A stretch of DNA of 64,000 nucleotides from Cytospora piceicola (taxonomy: Eukaryota; Ascomycota; Sordariomycetes; Diaporthales; Cytosporaceae). This document shows positions 12,142-22,610 of the stretch, piece after piece (positions within the stretch are counted from its first letter, which is position 1; every line of letters begins with the position of its first letter). The notes beneath the pieces were generated by a model. It saw nothing but the letters and a program-made list of their open reading frames with translations. It had not been told where the DNA came from and ran no database searches. The stretch is taken from positions 248,001 through 312,000 of the forward strand of contig JALQBC010000027.1 of the NCBI GenBank assembly GCA_023375675.1, written 5' to 3'. A program made the position numbers and the translations under genes.

Positions 12142-12630
12142 TTAACAGGGAGCCATGCCGGTAAATCTCGCGGCACCAGCATTGCTCGTCGCCGTGGCCT
12201 TGGCTTCAACGCTGGTGAAGGCGCTCTCCCAAGCGTCGTTGTACTTGGAAACCTCGGTCTGTAACTTGCTGGGCATGTTGTCCTTGTACCAGCTGTTGGT
12301 GGTGATGTCGTACCAGTCGAAGCCCGACGTGCTCATCGACGCCACGACCTTGGAGCCGCCGTCCTTCTCGGCGGCCGACCAGATGTCGTCGATGATGGTC
12401 TGGTAGTCGTCGCGGCCCGCGAACGAGGTCGCCACGGAGTAGTAGGCCGTGGCCAGCTTCGTGGCGTATTTGCCGGTCGCCCAGGTTGGCGTCGCCGTCT
12501 GGCCGGACCAGACTGACGAGAGGAAGGAGGATGCGTCTGTGGATTTGGGGATGGATGTATCTGCTGCGGTGGTCTTTGCTGAGACGAGGCTGGAGAGTCC
12601 GGCGAGGACGGGGAGGATGAAGAACTTCAT
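12142..12630 (-). CDS. Small secreted protein, unknown function (effector-like)
   Basis: This single-exon gene encodes 162 residues beginning MKFFILPVLAGLSSLVSA, a typical signal peptide with a likely cut after residue 18, so the mature chain of about 144 residues should be exported. There is no further membrane segment. The mature part is rich in Ser, Thr and Ala with aromatic residues (SFLSSVWSGQ, GFDWYDITTNSWY), and only one Cys, the last residue, is present. It is therefore not a Cys-rich effector and no enzyme motif is visible. It lies directly against the RIP-degraded block, a common position for secreted or lineage-specific genes. I do not recognise the family. The start is the only ATG that gives the signal peptide. 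Confidence 0.8.
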   Translation of the reverse strand: MKFFILPVLAGLSSLVSAKTTAADTSIPKSTDASSFLSSVWSGQTATPTWATGKYATKLATAYYSVATSFAGRDDYQTIIDDIWSAAEKDGGSKVVASMSTSGFDWYDITTNSWYKDNMPSKLQTEVSKYNDAWESAFTSVEAKATATSNAGAARFTGMAPC

Positions 12631-13531
12631 TTTGCTGGTGTTTGGTTTGTATTGTTTCCTTGTTATTCTCTAGTTGCTTTGATGTACCGTAGTTGTTTCA
12701 GATGGATCTTCAATTTCTTGACAGGGATCTTCTGAAGAGTGTTAGGTTACAGAGGAAAGAGAGGTGCAAATCTGCGGTTCCAATCAATTGTATTTGTAAA
12801 CACTTTGGTTTGGCTACAGACAAAGGAAGAAGCAGGTCTATATACAGGTGACGGTGGGGTAAGTGGTATACATCATCAACCATACCCCTTATGAGTAACA
12901 GCAATATGCATGTGACATCTGGATGGTATCCTGATTTGACACCATCATGAACCAGTCCGGCGTTTATGTAGTGAACCGAGCGAATGAACAGCAACCAAAT
13001 CCGTATTGCATGGGAATGAGGGGCAAAAGACAGGCTAGGTCAAGACAATTTCCTCATTTGACTACAATATAGACTGGTGCCTAAGTTTATTGAGATCCTT
13101 AATGCATGGTGGCGGCACAGCATCCAGATGTCGCGTGAGGAGCGGAGTCGACGAAGGACGGATATCGAATAGAAATACAGGATAATTGGACCGAGCATAT
13201 ACCCAGTATGGCCTCGGGAGGCTACCGGACGGGAATAACCAGGTGGATTTCAATTCGAGGTCTGGGCGAACCTCTGGGACCTCGGCGAGTTGCCGGACGG
13301 GGAAATCCAACGGGACACAACCCGACATTTCAATAGAAGATAAAGGAACCTCGGGTGGTCACCGGATGCAAGCAGCAATCCCCATAAAATCCTTGTAGGC
13401 CTGAGCCATTGTGCTTCCTGGATGCTTCGCTTGTATGGAGCCTCGTCTGCTGCCGCAATGTCAACTTTCTCGGCACGCTCGGGAAATAGTTCCTACTGAA
13501 CAATACGACTCTGACCAGCATGCCTTTGGAT
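12631..13531. other. Intergenic, nothing recognised
   Basis: About 900 bp of normal composition holding the promoter of the secreted-protein gene and the 3' flank of the coiled-coil gene. Frames present are short or lack ATG, and none reads as protein-like. Confidence 0.6.
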
Positions 13532-14898
13532 TCACTCTAGACTGATGCGTGCCTGTTCTACCAAGACCCTCGCCCCATTGAGACGGTCCATGACCCTCTC
13601 TTCAACTTCTTCCACAGTTCTCTCCTGGACTTCGTCCAGCTGCTCGGTCACGAACTCTCTCATCTCGGACTTGAAGGTCTCCTTTTCTTCTTCGACCTCG
13701 ACCTTGTAGCTGATGACGGCGTCGTCCACTTGGACGTCTATGCGGTCATTAGTATCCTCGGTTTCCTTTTCTACATCGGTGAGTCGGTAGTCAAGTTCAT
13801 CCGTGCACCTGTCGATATACTGCATCATCTCTGTCTTCTTGTTCTGGATCTCGTCCATTATGTCAGACCTCAACGCCTGGATATTGGCCCCTACAAATTC
13901 CATCATGAACGCTCGATCCTTCTCTCGGGACTGGCGAAGGATTTTCTCCACAATGTCTTCGACACTTGGACCCCTGCTGGCCTCATCTATGCCACTGTCC
14001 CGTCGCCTCTTGCGAGGCTCACTGGAGGTGCTCGGTCCGGCGACTGATAGTAGATGGTCAACACTGAATACGTTCACACAAAAGTGGGCCTATTAAAAAG
14101 TGGTGCAACACGGGAGTGTATCACACCGAAAACAGGGTCGGTCCTCTTACCATGGTCCTGATCCAGGGGCGCCATCGGAGGGGGCGCCCCGATATTATCG
14201 TAGGCCGGAGGCAAAGGAGGCGCGGCCCGGGGCCCACTGCCCGACAGTTTGGCACCGTGGATAATTATCCCGCCCCGACCAGAGTACAACGATTCCATAT
14301 CGTCTGCCTCGGCGTGGGACTGGACCCCCCTGGCCGGGTCGGTGATGGCATCGGCGAAGTCTCGCAGCAACGAGAGTGAATCAAAGTCTTGGGCTTTCAA
14401 GAATACAGAGAACGAGATAGATTGTGCAAGGTCCTTCAGCAGGTCCATCTGTTCGCCATGTGGTTTCTGCTTTGTTGGAACCAATGGAACGCCAGAGGGC
14501 GCGACCATATCCGCAGGGCTGCTCAAGACAAACCTCAAGCAGACCGGTCGAGGGCCTAGCTTCGCGCACACTAACTCATCGGCATCATCGTTCTGTGCAG
14601 CCGGCAGTTCGGGGTCATCGCTGTGCTGGAACAGTAGGGAGGCAACGTGTTCAGGCCGGACGCACAAGAGCAGGGGTGTCTTCTCGTAAGGGAAAGCCTT
14701 GAGATCTACTGGAACGCAAAGTCTGAAGAGACCAGTGTACGCCAACTGACCCTGGACCTTGTTGTACTTCATGTCGAGCGTCACCTGGAGCGTAGGATCG
14801 TTGTCTTGCCGGTACAGATGGTTCGTCTGGCCATCGGTGCCGATCCACGTGATGACCGTTCGGAGTCCCGTGAGGTCGAGTGATGCTGGCTCGGACAT
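13532..14898 (-). CDS. Conserved-looking two-exon protein with C-terminal coiled coil
   Basis: Exon 1 is 14,898-14,151 and exon 2 is 14,043-13,532. The 107-nt intron has donor GTAAGAG and acceptor ATCAG, and the phases match (GTC codon split 1+2), giving 419 residues. The first 210 residues or so look like a folded domain (RTVITWIGTDGQTNHLYRQD, TPLLLCVRPEHVASLLFQ). A Pro-rich linker follows (PPLPPAYDNIGAPPPMAPL), then a basic stretch RKRRR that could be a nuclear signal. The last 150 residues are Glu/Lys/Asp-rich with heptad-like spacing, almost certainly a long coiled coil. I have a faint memory of similar uncharacterised Pezizomycotina proteins but cannot name a function. Nuclear location and self-association are inferences. 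Confidence 0.75.
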
Positions 14899-16577
14899 GA
14901 TGGATGGGAAGGGGCACAGAAGAATATCGGGTATGGGTCATAGACACATTTGATCACGGTCCTAATCATGAAAAAGACACATATTAGTAAACTAGCAGGC
15001 TGTAGCGTGGAGCACATGGACGGAGAGGGAGGGACAAGGTTGGTCCTATCCATGTGTCCCATTCTTCTGAGATTCAGATTGAAAAGGAAAAAAAGCCCCC
15101 CCACGAAGCGCGATCTGATCTTGCGACTTGGACCACGACAACGCAGAGAATCCCGCCCGCCCAGGCTTTTGCCAGTTCTTAACTAGCAGAGTAGCCGTGA
15201 CTCTTGACCACACAACAAACCAAGGCGCAGTACCCGCAACACCTCCAACAGCAGCTGAAAGGGCAAGCAGGCAGCCCCCAGGCGACTTGCGACCCTATAG
15301 GCCACGAGCCCCTTTCCCACCCCCAGGGTGACCTGTAGCTTGGTAGTGGACGGCTGACCGCCCTCCCTTTGCAGGAAGAAGTGCGATGTGCAGTGCAGCT
15401 TCTTGCACTACTGTTGTATGATGTCGCGCCCAGTCCCCCGCCTGAAGAAGCGGGTACTCAAGCACTGGCCCGGGAATGTTGTGTAGATCGTAGGCAATGA
15501 TACCCACAGGCAGCCGGAAGGTTTAGCAGTCAGCCACCAAGCGACTTGCGGCCCTTGAGGCCAGAAGCCCCTTTCCCACCCCCATGGTGACCTGTAGCTT
15601 GGTAGCGGACGGCCGACCGCCCTCTTTTCTCGGGAAGTAGCGCGATGTGCAGTGCAGCTTCTTGCACTGCCGTGGATGGCACGCCCTGTCCCGCTTTAGG
15701 AAAGCGAGTACTCAGAACTGACCCTGGAGTGTTTGCGTAATTGTGCTGGGACCGAGATGGCGTGTGCTGGTGGGCGTTGGAACTGTGGTGATGGTGATGG
15801 ATTGGTTAGATGGTGCAGTTGATGGGGATGAGGATGTGGAACGGAGATGACGACGAGAGGAGGGCGTTTGAGCGTTTTAATGCGGCACGCGTGGATGTCG
15901 CGAAGGTGTCTGGAACGGATTACCTCATCAATAGAGCCGTGGATGCATGTGCACCTGGGTAACAGGATCTCCCCAAATTTGGCTGACGATCCGTTAGGTT
16001 CTGCACTTACCCGTTGGGTGGCCCCCACAAGCCAGCTGCCGTGCGCCCAGGCAGCAATGCTCCAATATCACCTGACATCGCGATCAATCGGTGCCAAACG
16101 AAAGCTCGAGCAGCCTAGCTAACTAGGAAGCTAATTAGGTAGGTAGGTAGCTACTGTGGTAGTCATGGAAGCATTGTACAGCCTGTCTGCCCTGCGAAGA
16201 TATCCACAGCATTTTGTCGGAGGTATCGAATCAAGTGAGATGCCATCGACACAGAATGAGTCGAAATGACCGGGGCAGCCTGCCTTAGTGCCTGTTAGGA
16301 AACTGCACTAGGTTGTTAGGATGTTATAACAACTGCTGCTACAGGGCATGCGCTGTAACCCTAACCCAGCTAGCGTTCGCGTTGCCTTTTCCCAAGGCTC
16401 ACTGTCATTCAGGTGGGATATCCCGAGGTCGCTGACAACCCAATACAGAAGAAGCTATATGATTCTGAATATATAAAGAACATGGGTCTCCATTCGAATG
16501 ATATCTTCACAATGTTTATTACTTCACTTCCATCTCAATATCATACCCGAGGCGTCCCCTGACAACACACAAGTTTC
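14899..16577. other. Intergenic region with a duplicated segment
   Basis: About 1.7 kb between divergent genes. It holds an imperfect direct repeat (separate entry) and a short run of TAGGTAGG repeats near 16,130. A pyrimidine/CA-rich stretch before 16,578 looks like a fungal 5' UTR. No convincing gene was seen. Confidence 0.6.
15282..15740. repeat. Imperfect direct repeat, two copies of about 200 bp
   Basis: Copy 1 starts at 15,282 and copy 2 at 15,541, an offset of 259 bp. Both contain GCGACTTGCG, CCCCTTTCCCACCCCC, GGTGACCTGTAGCTTGGTAG and GCGATGTGCAGTGCAGCTTC in the same order and then diverge gradually (GCGGGTACTCA versus GCGAGTACTCA). The differences are scattered transitions and small indels, so the duplication is not recent. 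Neither copy is open in any frame throughout. Confidence 0.85.
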
Positions 16578-17843
16578 ATGACAGGCAGCACAACAGACCT
16601 CGTTGCCGACCAACACCATAAACACGAAAGAAGCATGATAATGGTTTCACATCGTTACCCGATTCCCAAGGGTGTCCACGAAACACCCATGAGTAACCTG
16701 GACCTAAGGCCAGATCATGAAATAGATGCGGATCTTCTCAATTCACCACCACCCTCGGTCTCCCATGAGAAGAACATCTGGTTCTTCTGGCACTCCGGCT
16801 ACACCACCATGCACCCATACACCAAACGCAATGTACGCGCCTGGCACCGGCGACTCAGCCCCCAAGGGTGGGTCATCCGCGTAGTCGACCGCGTCCCGGG
16901 CTCACCGGGCAATATTGCCAATTTCCTCAATGTCAACGACCCTGAGATTTTCCCCCGGGCGTTCAGCGAGGGGACCCTCACGGGCACGTATGCCCTGCAA
17001 CATACGAGTGACCTTACTCGATGGCCCCTGCTATTGAAATACGGAGGAGTGTATGCAGACGTTGGACTCATGCAAATTGGCGACCTGGACCGTCTGTGGA
17101 ACGAAACAATCGCCAAGCCTGACTCGCAGTGGGAAGTCCTCAGCTACAACAGCGGTGGCCCTGAGGAGTACGACATAACCAACTACTTCCTCTGCGCCCG
17201 GAAGAACAACTCGCTGTTCCGGCGCTGCCACAAGCTCCTGCTTGCCCTCTGGGGCGAAGACGGCGGCAAGACGAGTACGGTTGGCATGCATTCCAGCCCG
17301 TTGCTCAGAGGCCTGTCACTACTCGGCGAAGACCTGTCCAAGGAAGATAGCCTGGGATTGACGGACTACATCATACAGGGCCAAGCAGCGAGGATGACGA
17401 TGGGGACTGTGGATGAGGAAGATGGCTGGGATGGGCCGGGCTATGTTGCGAAGCACGTGTACGCCATGGAGTTTATGGTGGGATCGCAGCTCATCAACGA
17501 TATGACTGCGTGGAACGGGCAGAGGGCATTTGACCTGATGTCTCTCGAGTTGCCCGGAAAAGGAGAGCAAGAGGGTGAGGATCAGAAGCTCGCGAGGGAG
17601 ATCGTTGAGGCTTGCTTGTCAAGGAGCTTCGGGTTCAAGCTGGCTCATGGTATCATCCTGAAGGTGCTTGGCGATACACTGGGGTCGCTGTGGAGGAAAT
17701 ATGAGGGATCTGATGATGTCCCCGGGACTTATGCACATTGGTTGAGGTATGGTATGGTGTACTGGTCGCAGGATGAGCTGCCGCTACCTTTGGTGTTTAG
17801 GAAAATCAGCTCGTACAAGAGAGGCCCCTTGTTGAAGCCCTAA
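16578..17843 (+). CDS. Capsular-polysaccharide-synthesis-type glycosyltransferase (Caps_synth family)
   Basis: This intronless gene encodes 421 residues. An N-terminal segment of about 60 residues precedes NIWFFWHSGYTTMHPYTKRN, the first strand of a GT-A-like fold. After it come VIRVVDR, then TSDLTRWPLLLKYGGVYADV, the sugar-nucleotide-binding core typical of the glycosyltransferases related to Caps_synth (PF05704) and DXD sugar transferases. The second Asp of a canonical DxD is replaced (ADVG), a pattern I believe is common in fungal members. A conserved-looking IGDLDRLW follows. No signal peptide or clear membrane segment is present, so the protein is probably cytosolic or Golgi-peripheral. 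Donor, acceptor and pathway are unknown. The first in-frame ATG was chosen; later Met residues (M20, M22) are possible. Confidence 0.8.
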   Translation: MTGSTTDLVADQHHKHERSMIMVSHRYPIPKGVHETPMSNLDLRPDHEIDADLLNSPPPSVSHEKNIWFFWHSGYTTMHPYTKRNVRAWHRRLSPQGWVIRVVDRVPGSPGNIANFLNVNDPEIFPRAFSEGTLTGTYALQHTSDLTRWPLLLKYGGVYADVGLMQIGDLDRLWNETIAKPDSQWEVLSYNSGGPEEYDITNYFLCARKNNSLFRRCHKLLLALWGEDGGKTSTVGMHSSPLLRGLSLLGEDLSKEDSLGLTDYIIQGQAARMTMGTVDEEDGWDGPGYVAKHVYAMEFMVGSQLINDMTAWNGQRAFDLMSLELPGKGEQEGEDQKLAREIVEACLSRSFGFKLAHGIILKVLGDTLGSLWRKYEGSDDVPGTYAHWLRYGMVYWSQDELPLPLVFRKISSYKRGPLLKP

Positions 17844-17994
17844 CAGATAAATGCAATGGAGCTTAAAAATAGAAGAGAACGGTAAATAAACCCACAATCC
17901 AGTAATATCATGATGGAACCAAACAACATATTGTGAACATATCCGGAGACCACAGGAGGTGTCAAGGTTGTTTGTTCTGTCGTTTCTTCGTCTT

Positions 17995-18006
17995 GGTGAC
18001 GTCACC
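17995..18006. promoter_or_regulatory. CRE/ATF-type palindrome GGTGACGTCACC
   Basis: A perfect 12-bp palindrome with the bZIP core TGACGTCA lies 206 bp upstream of the endonuclease start at 18,212. Such sites bind ATF/CREB-like bZIP factors, which in fungi serve stress and DNA-damage responses. Placement suggests control of the nuclease gene; binding is inferred. Confidence 0.55.
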
Positions 18007-18211
18007 TCTGAAAACACCTATATTCAAACAACGGCAAACCGATGTCTACAATGCCGAATACATTCGTGACAGAGAACGTGGCTCGCTTTTGAACAGTTCT
18101 GTCAGAGCCTTGTTTGAACTGAGGAAGACCGTTCTCTGTCTATGCAAATGTCGTGGAGACTTGACGTAAGACTTTGAAAGGCTCAATCCCAATGAAACAA
18201 GCATCACCGAG

Positions 18212-19531
18212 ATGGAAAGAGAAATCAGTCCTCCCCCAACTAAACGCCGAAAGCTTGAGAACGTGTCCTTGGACTCATCAAGGCATGCCATAGGAGCCAA
18301 GTCAGAAGCCACCATGCCCGCGAGAAGCCGTTGCATTCGCATTTTCTCGTGGAACATCAATGGGATCCAGTCGTTTCTTCCACCCTCGACAGCGCCTATC
18401 ACGTCCTTCTTCATACCCGTTTCTCGCCAGGGAAAGCGACAAAGAGATGGCAAGCCAGCTGGCGACATATCGCCATCTCACAGCCCGCACATAAATCCCG
18501 TCGTCAGCAGCCCTCTTCGCGCCTTCCTGGCACGGCACCAATGGCCGGAGGTGCTCTTTCTTCAAGAGCTAAAGATCAAGGCATCGGACCAGAAGACGGT
18601 CACAGCACTTCTATCTGCCATCAACACCTCTTCCGGTGCAGACGACCCCATCCTGCCAGAAACAACATATACACTCGACGTGAACCGTCCTCGCGACAGG
18701 TTCAACGCCAGGGGCTTCGGAGGCAGGCTCTACGGCGTGGGAACCATATTGCGCTCAGACTTCGCCAGCCAGCACGTTGCGAGCGTCCGACACGCGGACT
18801 GGGACCTGGAAGGGCGGGTGAGTATTGTCGAGCTGCGACGACCACCAGTAGACAATGATCACGAGGGCGACGGAAGCCCGTCCCAAGAGACGATACAGGG
18901 TCAACATCCACTGGCACTGGTGAATGTCTACGCTGTCAATGGCACGTCCGCGCCCTACAAGTCTCCCGAGACCGGCAAGGTCGTGGGTACCCGGCACAAC
19001 CACAAGCTGGAGTTCCACTCGCGGCTGCGCGACGAGTTCCTGGCGCTCGAGAGGCGGAGGTTCGACGTCGTCATCGCGGGGGACCTCAACATCGCGCGCG
19101 GGCAGCTGGACGGACATCCCAGCTTGCGGACATGGCCGGGGCAGCACAAGGTGAACAGGGCGGACTTCAACGCGAAGTTCTTCGGGGACGAGGACAACAA
19201 GCGTGCCGATGCGTACGTCGGTCGTCAGGATGCCGGCACCAGCACAGGGAAGAGCGAGAACGGCGAGAGGGGAAGGTTTGACGGGGTCGATGTTCTCCGT
19301 GCTCTGCATGGCAAGGTGAGGAGGTATACGTACCACCCGCATAGAGAGTGGGGGTCGACTTGTGACAGAGTCGATTTGATCATCGTCTCAAAGAGCCTGC
19401 ACGAGGCGGTGAGGGTGGTCGATACGAACATCCTCGATACGCCTCAGGAACGGGGGACGAGCGACCATGTTCCGCTGTGGGTGAAGATGAGGTTGGCCGA
19501 TGATCATGTGCCCAGCCCCGACTCAGTATAA
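18212..19531 (+). CDS. AP endonuclease-like nuclease (exonuclease III / EEP family)
   Basis: This intronless gene encodes 439 residues of the endonuclease/exonuclease/phosphatase fold. The catalytic set of exonuclease III/APE1-type enzymes is readable in order: FSWNINGIQ (Asn), VLFLQELK (metal-binding Glu), FGGRLYGVGTI, VNVYAVNG, VIAGDLNIA (Asp/Asn), CDRVDLIIVS and GTSDHVPLWV (Asp-His). These enzymes cut the backbone at abasic sites or trim 3' blocks in base-excision repair, using Mg2+. The insertions between motifs and the length differ from APE1, and no zinc-finger tail as in Apn2 is present, so it is better called AP-endonuclease-like than Apn1/Apn2. A CRE palindrome lies upstream. The start at 18,212 follows an in-frame 5' region without a better ATG. 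Confidence 0.85.
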   Translation: MEREISPPPTKRRKLENVSLDSSRHAIGAKSEATMPARSRCIRIFSWNINGIQSFLPPSTAPITSFFIPVSRQGKRQRDGKPAGDISPSHSPHINPVVSSPLRAFLARHQWPEVLFLQELKIKASDQKTVTALLSAINTSSGADDPILPETTYTLDVNRPRDRFNARGFGGRLYGVGTILRSDFASQHVASVRHADWDLEGRVSIVELRRPPVDNDHEGDGSPSQETIQGQHPLALVNVYAVNGTSAPYKSPETGKVVGTRHNHKLEFHSRLRDEFLALERRRFDVVIAGDLNIARGQLDGHPSLRTWPGQHKVNRADFNAKFFGDEDNKRADAYVGRQDAGTSTGKSENGERGRFDGVDVLRALHGKVRRYTYHPHREWGSTCDRVDLIIVSKSLHEAVRVVDTNILDTPQERGTSDHVPLWVKMRLADDHVPSPDSV

Positions 19532-20757
19532 TCGAGAGTGAATCTTTACTAGAGCACATCAAGCGACTGGCCTGCAACTAGCTTCCTCTGGACGCCTTAA
19601 CAAATTTATAACCGGTCGCATCTGGTTTCGCCAAAGAGGTCAGAACCGCCCAGGGAAGGGCAATGCCCCATAAAAGTGAGGTTAGTGGAAGTAGTGCAGT
19701 TATCTATTACACCTGATTGGTCAACTTCCTTTCAGGGGCTATGGGGCGCACATCGGTGCTGGCTCATGCGCTCAACACCACAACATCGAGATCGTGACCG
19801 ACGACAGCAAATAAGACAATGACCATCTCCTGGTGACAAAACTTCACCAAGCGACGGGTCGTCTCGGTCTCGTGACCCATGTTGACAAGACCAGAAAACG
19901 ATAATCGAGAGACGTGCCAAACGATCGAGTCAAGCAGTGGACCGGTGGATCAAAAAGGAAATTCCAAAAATAATAACATACAACACCGGGTATTCGCTGG
20001 TCGTCACCGACCCAACTACTAATCCAGCCCTCAGCGGCTTGTCTATGGGAGAGCGGACGGGATCCCGAATTTTCCGCTGGGTATGGTCGTATGTGAAAGA
20101 ACAGGTAAAGTGTGCGACTTATATAGGACATATCATCACCCGGAAGCCCTGTTGCAACTCCGCTGGTGGCGTTCTGGAAGCCGAGGGTCGTCGAGATGTC
20201 CGGGCTACGAAAAGTTAGGTTGTAACGAGTGGATGATCGCGGACCCAACGACTGGGCTCGGGGCGCCCACGAGACCTGGTGCCAGACTTGAAGCCATCGT
20301 GACTCAGGATTCAGCAGCCAATATTGCTAGGCAACCTGTTCTTCACTGGAGCATAATTCACTCTGGTGGCTGTTAGTCACCAGGATTCCATACCTGCTAA
20401 GACCATGTTCTTCAACACTCGACGCCTACTATTACGTAACCCCACCCCAAGTACCCAAATGTTTGGTTGTGAGAGTTGTATGTCATCACAATTTTGTTCA
20501 CGGAATATATATGTAGCACTCAAGAGGCAAAAAATTGGTGAAAGCAGTCAATTAAAAGGTGTCGACAGGTATATGCGAACAACAAGCGATCCAGATGTCT
20601 GGTAAGCCGCGAGGAATGCTATAGTTTTTGGTATTGATGCCGCCCAGAGACGCCCCCTTCCTTCCACCCTGATGTCATTGCGTCATGAATTATGAGCTTC
20701 CAAGAGGAAACTGTGTCTGGTAGTATTGTGTAATGTCGATGAGAAATTCTTTTGGGA
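19532..20757. other. Intergenic, nothing recognised
   Basis: About 1.2 kb between the convergent 3' ends of the nuclease gene and the SUR7-like gene. Short open frames (for example 19,844-20,248 on the minus strand) have no protein-like composition or recognisable motif. Confidence 0.55.
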
Positions 20758-21636
20758 TCAAGAGTAGTCATCCTTGACGCGCTTCGTTGAGCCCACATCA
20801 TAAGAGCGTGAGCTCCTGGCGACGCTCTGACGTCTGCCCCAGCGACGCCCAGTAGTAGTCTTGGTAGTCTTGTCGGTCCGGATCGTACCCAAGAAGAACA
20901 ACACTGTAGCAATGAGGAGGGCTGCCCACGCACCCCAACTGAACCCAAATGCGTACTTGCCGAGCGAGGCGGAACGGCCGTCGGCGTGGAAGGCGTTACG
21001 AGCCCGAACAAAGACTGCCGTCATGAGGGACACAGCGACGGAGTAGAAGAACAGCGCGGTGAAGGCGACGAGACCGGATATGGCGGCTCCAAGACGACCG
21101 CAGCAGGCCAGGAAGCCAGCGAAGAAAGCCATGACTTCAAAGAACAGCGCGAGCAGGTAGAAGACCCAGCCAAACCTCCACATGTAATAATAGAACTCCG
21201 AAGTCGTGTGACCGGCGTATTTACTAGACTTTGTGTCAGATATATCGTACACAGCGCAAGGTGGTCCAGGAAATGCTTGTTACTCACCCGCCCAACCTGC
21301 TGGGAATATTGTCCGCATTGTTCGCCCATGCATGACCGAACGGCATCGCGGGGCTTGCCTTGGAGCAGCCAGTGTTGCCAGCACCGCAGATGTGGAAGTA
21401 GGTCCATTGCGAGAGGTCGCGCGCACCGGTGATGCCGGACGTGTCGGCCTGGAGGAAGTAGGTCTTGTCCAGAGGAGTGGTGTGCTTGACACCGGATAGG
21501 ATGATGAAAAACAGCAGGACAATTGATCCCGCGAGGAAGACGAGGCCCGTGAGGCCAAGTGCCGGGCCTGCGCAAACTGTCAGCGATCTGCCCTCTAGAG
21601 AACGGAGGAGAAAGGGCAACACTTACGGCCAGCCAT
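20758..21636 (-). CDS. SUR7/PalI-family four-pass membrane protein
   Basis: There are three exons: 21,636-21,627 (only 10 nt, MAG plus one base), 21,567-21,288 and 21,223-20,758. Donors are GTAAGT and GTGAGT, and the phases match throughout, giving 251 residues. Four hydrophobic segments are clear: residues about 5-28 (GLTGLVFLAGSIVLLFF), then three after the extracellular loop (FGWVFYLLALFFEVMAFF, LVAFTALFFYSVAVSLMTAV, WGAWAALLIATVLFFLG). The first loop carries WTYFHICGAGNTGC, the W...C...C pattern of SUR7/claudin-like proteins. The tail is cytosolic, basic and Ser/Thr-rich. SUR7 proteins mark eisosomes and affect wall and membrane organisation; PalI relatives act in pH sensing. Which subfamily this is cannot be decided. 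The micro-exon start fits the usual gene layout of the family. Confidence 0.85.
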
Positions 21637-22340
21637 GATGATGGCGAGAACTCAGGTCTGCTAAAAGTTGGACGGAAAAGTTGTCACTTTTTAAGTCTGG
21701 TTCAGGAGCTGTGTAGATTATATCGTCAGCGCGCTGGAATGCGACGGCGGTGGCTAGGCAACGGGGAAAGAGAATGAAGCTACGAGAAAAGGGATAGGAC
21801 TTTGAGTGCAGCTCGTTCCCTGATTATGATATGAATGTCTCTTACCTGTGACGCAAATATCTGCAGTTGTTTCACCGCTCGGACCAGGCGTTGCGGCGAG
21901 GAGTTCGGGTAAAGTGGTAGGAAGAACACGGCGAAGACCTGGTAGGAAAGGTATGTGATTATTTGAACCTAGACTTCTGAAACTTCAGAGCAAGGTAGGG
22001 GAGATGGATTCGGAGTGTTGTTTAAAAGAGGAATCAGTTCTTGTACAGGGAAGGGAAAACCAGATGAAGAGAGCCCAAAAGCTGGAGGGGTCGCACAGCA
22101 GTTAAACTTTAATGCGGTGCTGAGCTTGGTAGCAACTGGAGCGGCAGCTGTGTTCAGCTTAGCTGTTGCATGGAAGAGCTGCATGACGACAGGACGAACC
22201 TGACTCCCGGATTGTCGTCCAACCGGAGAAGCCCAAAGAAGCCCTGTCCATGCCGCTAAACCTGCTCTGGTTAACAATGGCCCCACTCGCCATCCCACAG
22301 ATCGCTGTAAGACCCATGGTTAGCTCTCGCTACTTGGGGC

Positions 22341-22348
22341 TGACGTCA
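22341..22348. promoter_or_regulatory. CRE site TGACGTCA
   Basis: The 8-bp bZIP consensus lies about 705 bp upstream of the SUR7-like start. It could regulate that gene, but an 8-mer also occurs by chance. Confidence 0.3.
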
Positions 22349-22582
22349 TACCGGTTGATAGTTGAAATGGTCTCGTGAAGATCAAAGGCTTTTTCACTGT
22401 AACATGTGTACGCATCATTGTACTATCACTGTTGTATGGTAGTAGTCACTAGTAGGTAGAGTAGTAGATAGACCTGGACGCATGCGTAACATTGGCGTTT
22501 GATCCCTTTCACCTTTCACCGCATCATCGAGTCGGAAGCACCGGAGAGACATCCCCTAGGTAAACTTATGTACAATAGTACC

Positions 22583-22610
22583 TACAGACGTACAGACGTA
22601 CAGACGTACA
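22583..22610. repeat. TACAGACG tandem repeat, 3.5 copies
   Basis: Three perfect 8-bp units and a partial fourth are seen in a non-coding stretch. Confidence 0.9.
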
